From positions 5,720,001 through 5,784,000 of the forward strand of contig CM048554.1 in the NCBI GenBank assembly GCA_026413225.1: 64,000 nucleotides of DNA, in the 5' to 3' direction. Both the position numbers and the translations under genes were made by a program. Shown here one piece after another: positions 62,859 through 64,000 of the stretch (positions are counted from its first letter, which is position 1; every line of letters starts with the position of its first letter). The notes beneath the pieces were generated by a model, which saw nothing but the letters and a program-made list of their open reading frames with translations, had not been told where the DNA came from and did no database searches. The DNA is from Otis tarda. Lineage: Eukaryota > Chordata > Aves > Otidiformes > Otididae.

Positions 62859-64000
62859 TTGACTTCCAAAATTGTCTTTGCATCTCTAGTATTTTTGGTT
62901 GAATTGAAGAATAGCACATGAAGCCAGTGGTGAACAGTCATCACTGCTTAAGAGAGCTGAATTCCTGCACTCTTCTGAGCATCCTGTATTTCTCTGCCTG
63001 TGTTTTCATACTGAGTATTTAGGAAAGAGCTGTGACTGATACTAAGCTTTTTGTAATGAGTAACATTCTCAAGTACTCATTGCTACACTGATTACATTTT
63101 GGTATGTATTGGCCTTCTGGTAAAATGCAGTATTTCTAATTATCTCATAATTTATTACACTGGGGGACTAAGGTGAATTTTTGATAGAATAGGTTAATTA
63201 ACATGCATTACAAAACCCTTCAGAACATGTTTTTGATGCAGAGGAAGTTCAGAAGTTATTTCACTGCATGAAGTAAACTTACAGTGCAGTGGATGTTTCC
63301 AGATGTTCTTAAAATTCCTTTCAGTTAAAGGAGAGTAGTCTAAACTGAGATCACTACAGTCTTAAAACCCAAAGTAACCCTGGAGATGTGAGAGAAATGG
63401 GAGAGAAAATGTTTGCAGGAGAAGATGTAAAATTAGAGGTTAGGGGATGAGTTAGGCAGAAAGAACTAAGTTGCTGTACAGAAGAAAGGGCACATATATG
63501 AGAATGGTTACCTGTACAGAGTATAGATGTAGTATTATGGGATTGAGTATTATGTTACTTAGCTCTACAGGTAAGATTTATCTCGCCTAGCTCTGACTAC
63601 CTTAAAGCTAGACATCTATTGAAGCTATTCTGTTTGCTCCTGAAGTCGCAGGAGAGAATAAGGCACCTTTGAGGGCATGATTCATCTGTCTTGTTTTAGA
63701 CAATATCCTAGGATGGTGTGATTTGTCCTCTGGAGGTGTCTAACATTTTGCATTGATTAGAGAGAGCTAGACAAATAACTTGGCCTGGGCACGTAGCTCT
63801 TAGGCTTCTGAGGTAGGAGAGAGATTTCAGCTGTGTTAAAGTTGTGTTCCAGCCTCTCTTTTTTTTTTTTCTGCAAAGCTAACTTTGCCATTAGTGATTT
63901 GTAGTCCTTCATTTTTACAGTTACCGCATGTACCGTTGTCTGAGGCTTACACAGAATAATTTTTTTCCTTGTGTTATTGTTTTAGTTCAAGTAGTTCCTC

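Larger units (their letters stand above)
59159..64000. other. Presumed intronic stretch to the window end
   Basis: One candidate exon (60694-60726) and simple repeats are listed separately. An open stretch on the minus strand at 61458-61745 is discussed in the findings. Otherwise I see only AT-rich unique sequence with T runs at 59500-59519 and 63860-63871. The presumed host gene runs out of the window on the right without a recognisable coding exon. Confidence 0.5.

Overview
This window is nuclear DNA from a bird. The evidence is four CR1-type LINE 3' ends (the dominant avian retrotransposon) and two solo LTRs of avian endogenous-retrovirus type, each flanked by a perfect 5-bp target-site duplication. 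The background is AT-rich and non-coding, with one compact CpG island. There are no operons, ribosome binding sites, CRISPR arrays or other prokaryotic features. Nearly all long open frames are chance frames, GC-island frames or remnants of CR1 ORF2.

Layout. Positions 1 to about 14,900 look intergenic: no convincing exon, a minus-strand CR1 (6232-6520), a solo LTR (9133-10098, duplication GAACT), pyrimidine-rich tracts and a three-copy 37-bp minisatellite (14314-14424). A strong CpG-island promoter lies at about 14,970-15,760, with repeated GGGCGG boxes and a run of G-tracts. It is followed by a good 5' splice site at 15,539/15,540, reading GAG|GTAAGG. This suggests a plus-strand gene whose first exon is GC-rich 5' untranslated sequence. 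From there to the end of the window (about 48 kb) the plus strand is T/G-rich, has many poly-T runs and looks like one long intron or a few introns. It holds a second solo LTR (21511-21983, duplication AGGGT), three plus-strand CR1 3' ends (23500-24099, 41747-42112, 58708-59158), microsatellites and homopolymers.

Within the proposed intron I mark a few short stretches with believable splice signals as candidate exons. The best are 36863-36922 (60 nt, open in one frame) and 60694-60726 (33 nt, perfect GTAAGT donor). A possible alternative terminal exon lies at 29514-30158. I could not identify the host gene from these, so no gene symbol is given. I found no novel biological system. The points most worth checking are the two LTR insertions, the promoter and first exon, the candidate exons and three protein-like open stretches on the minus strand.
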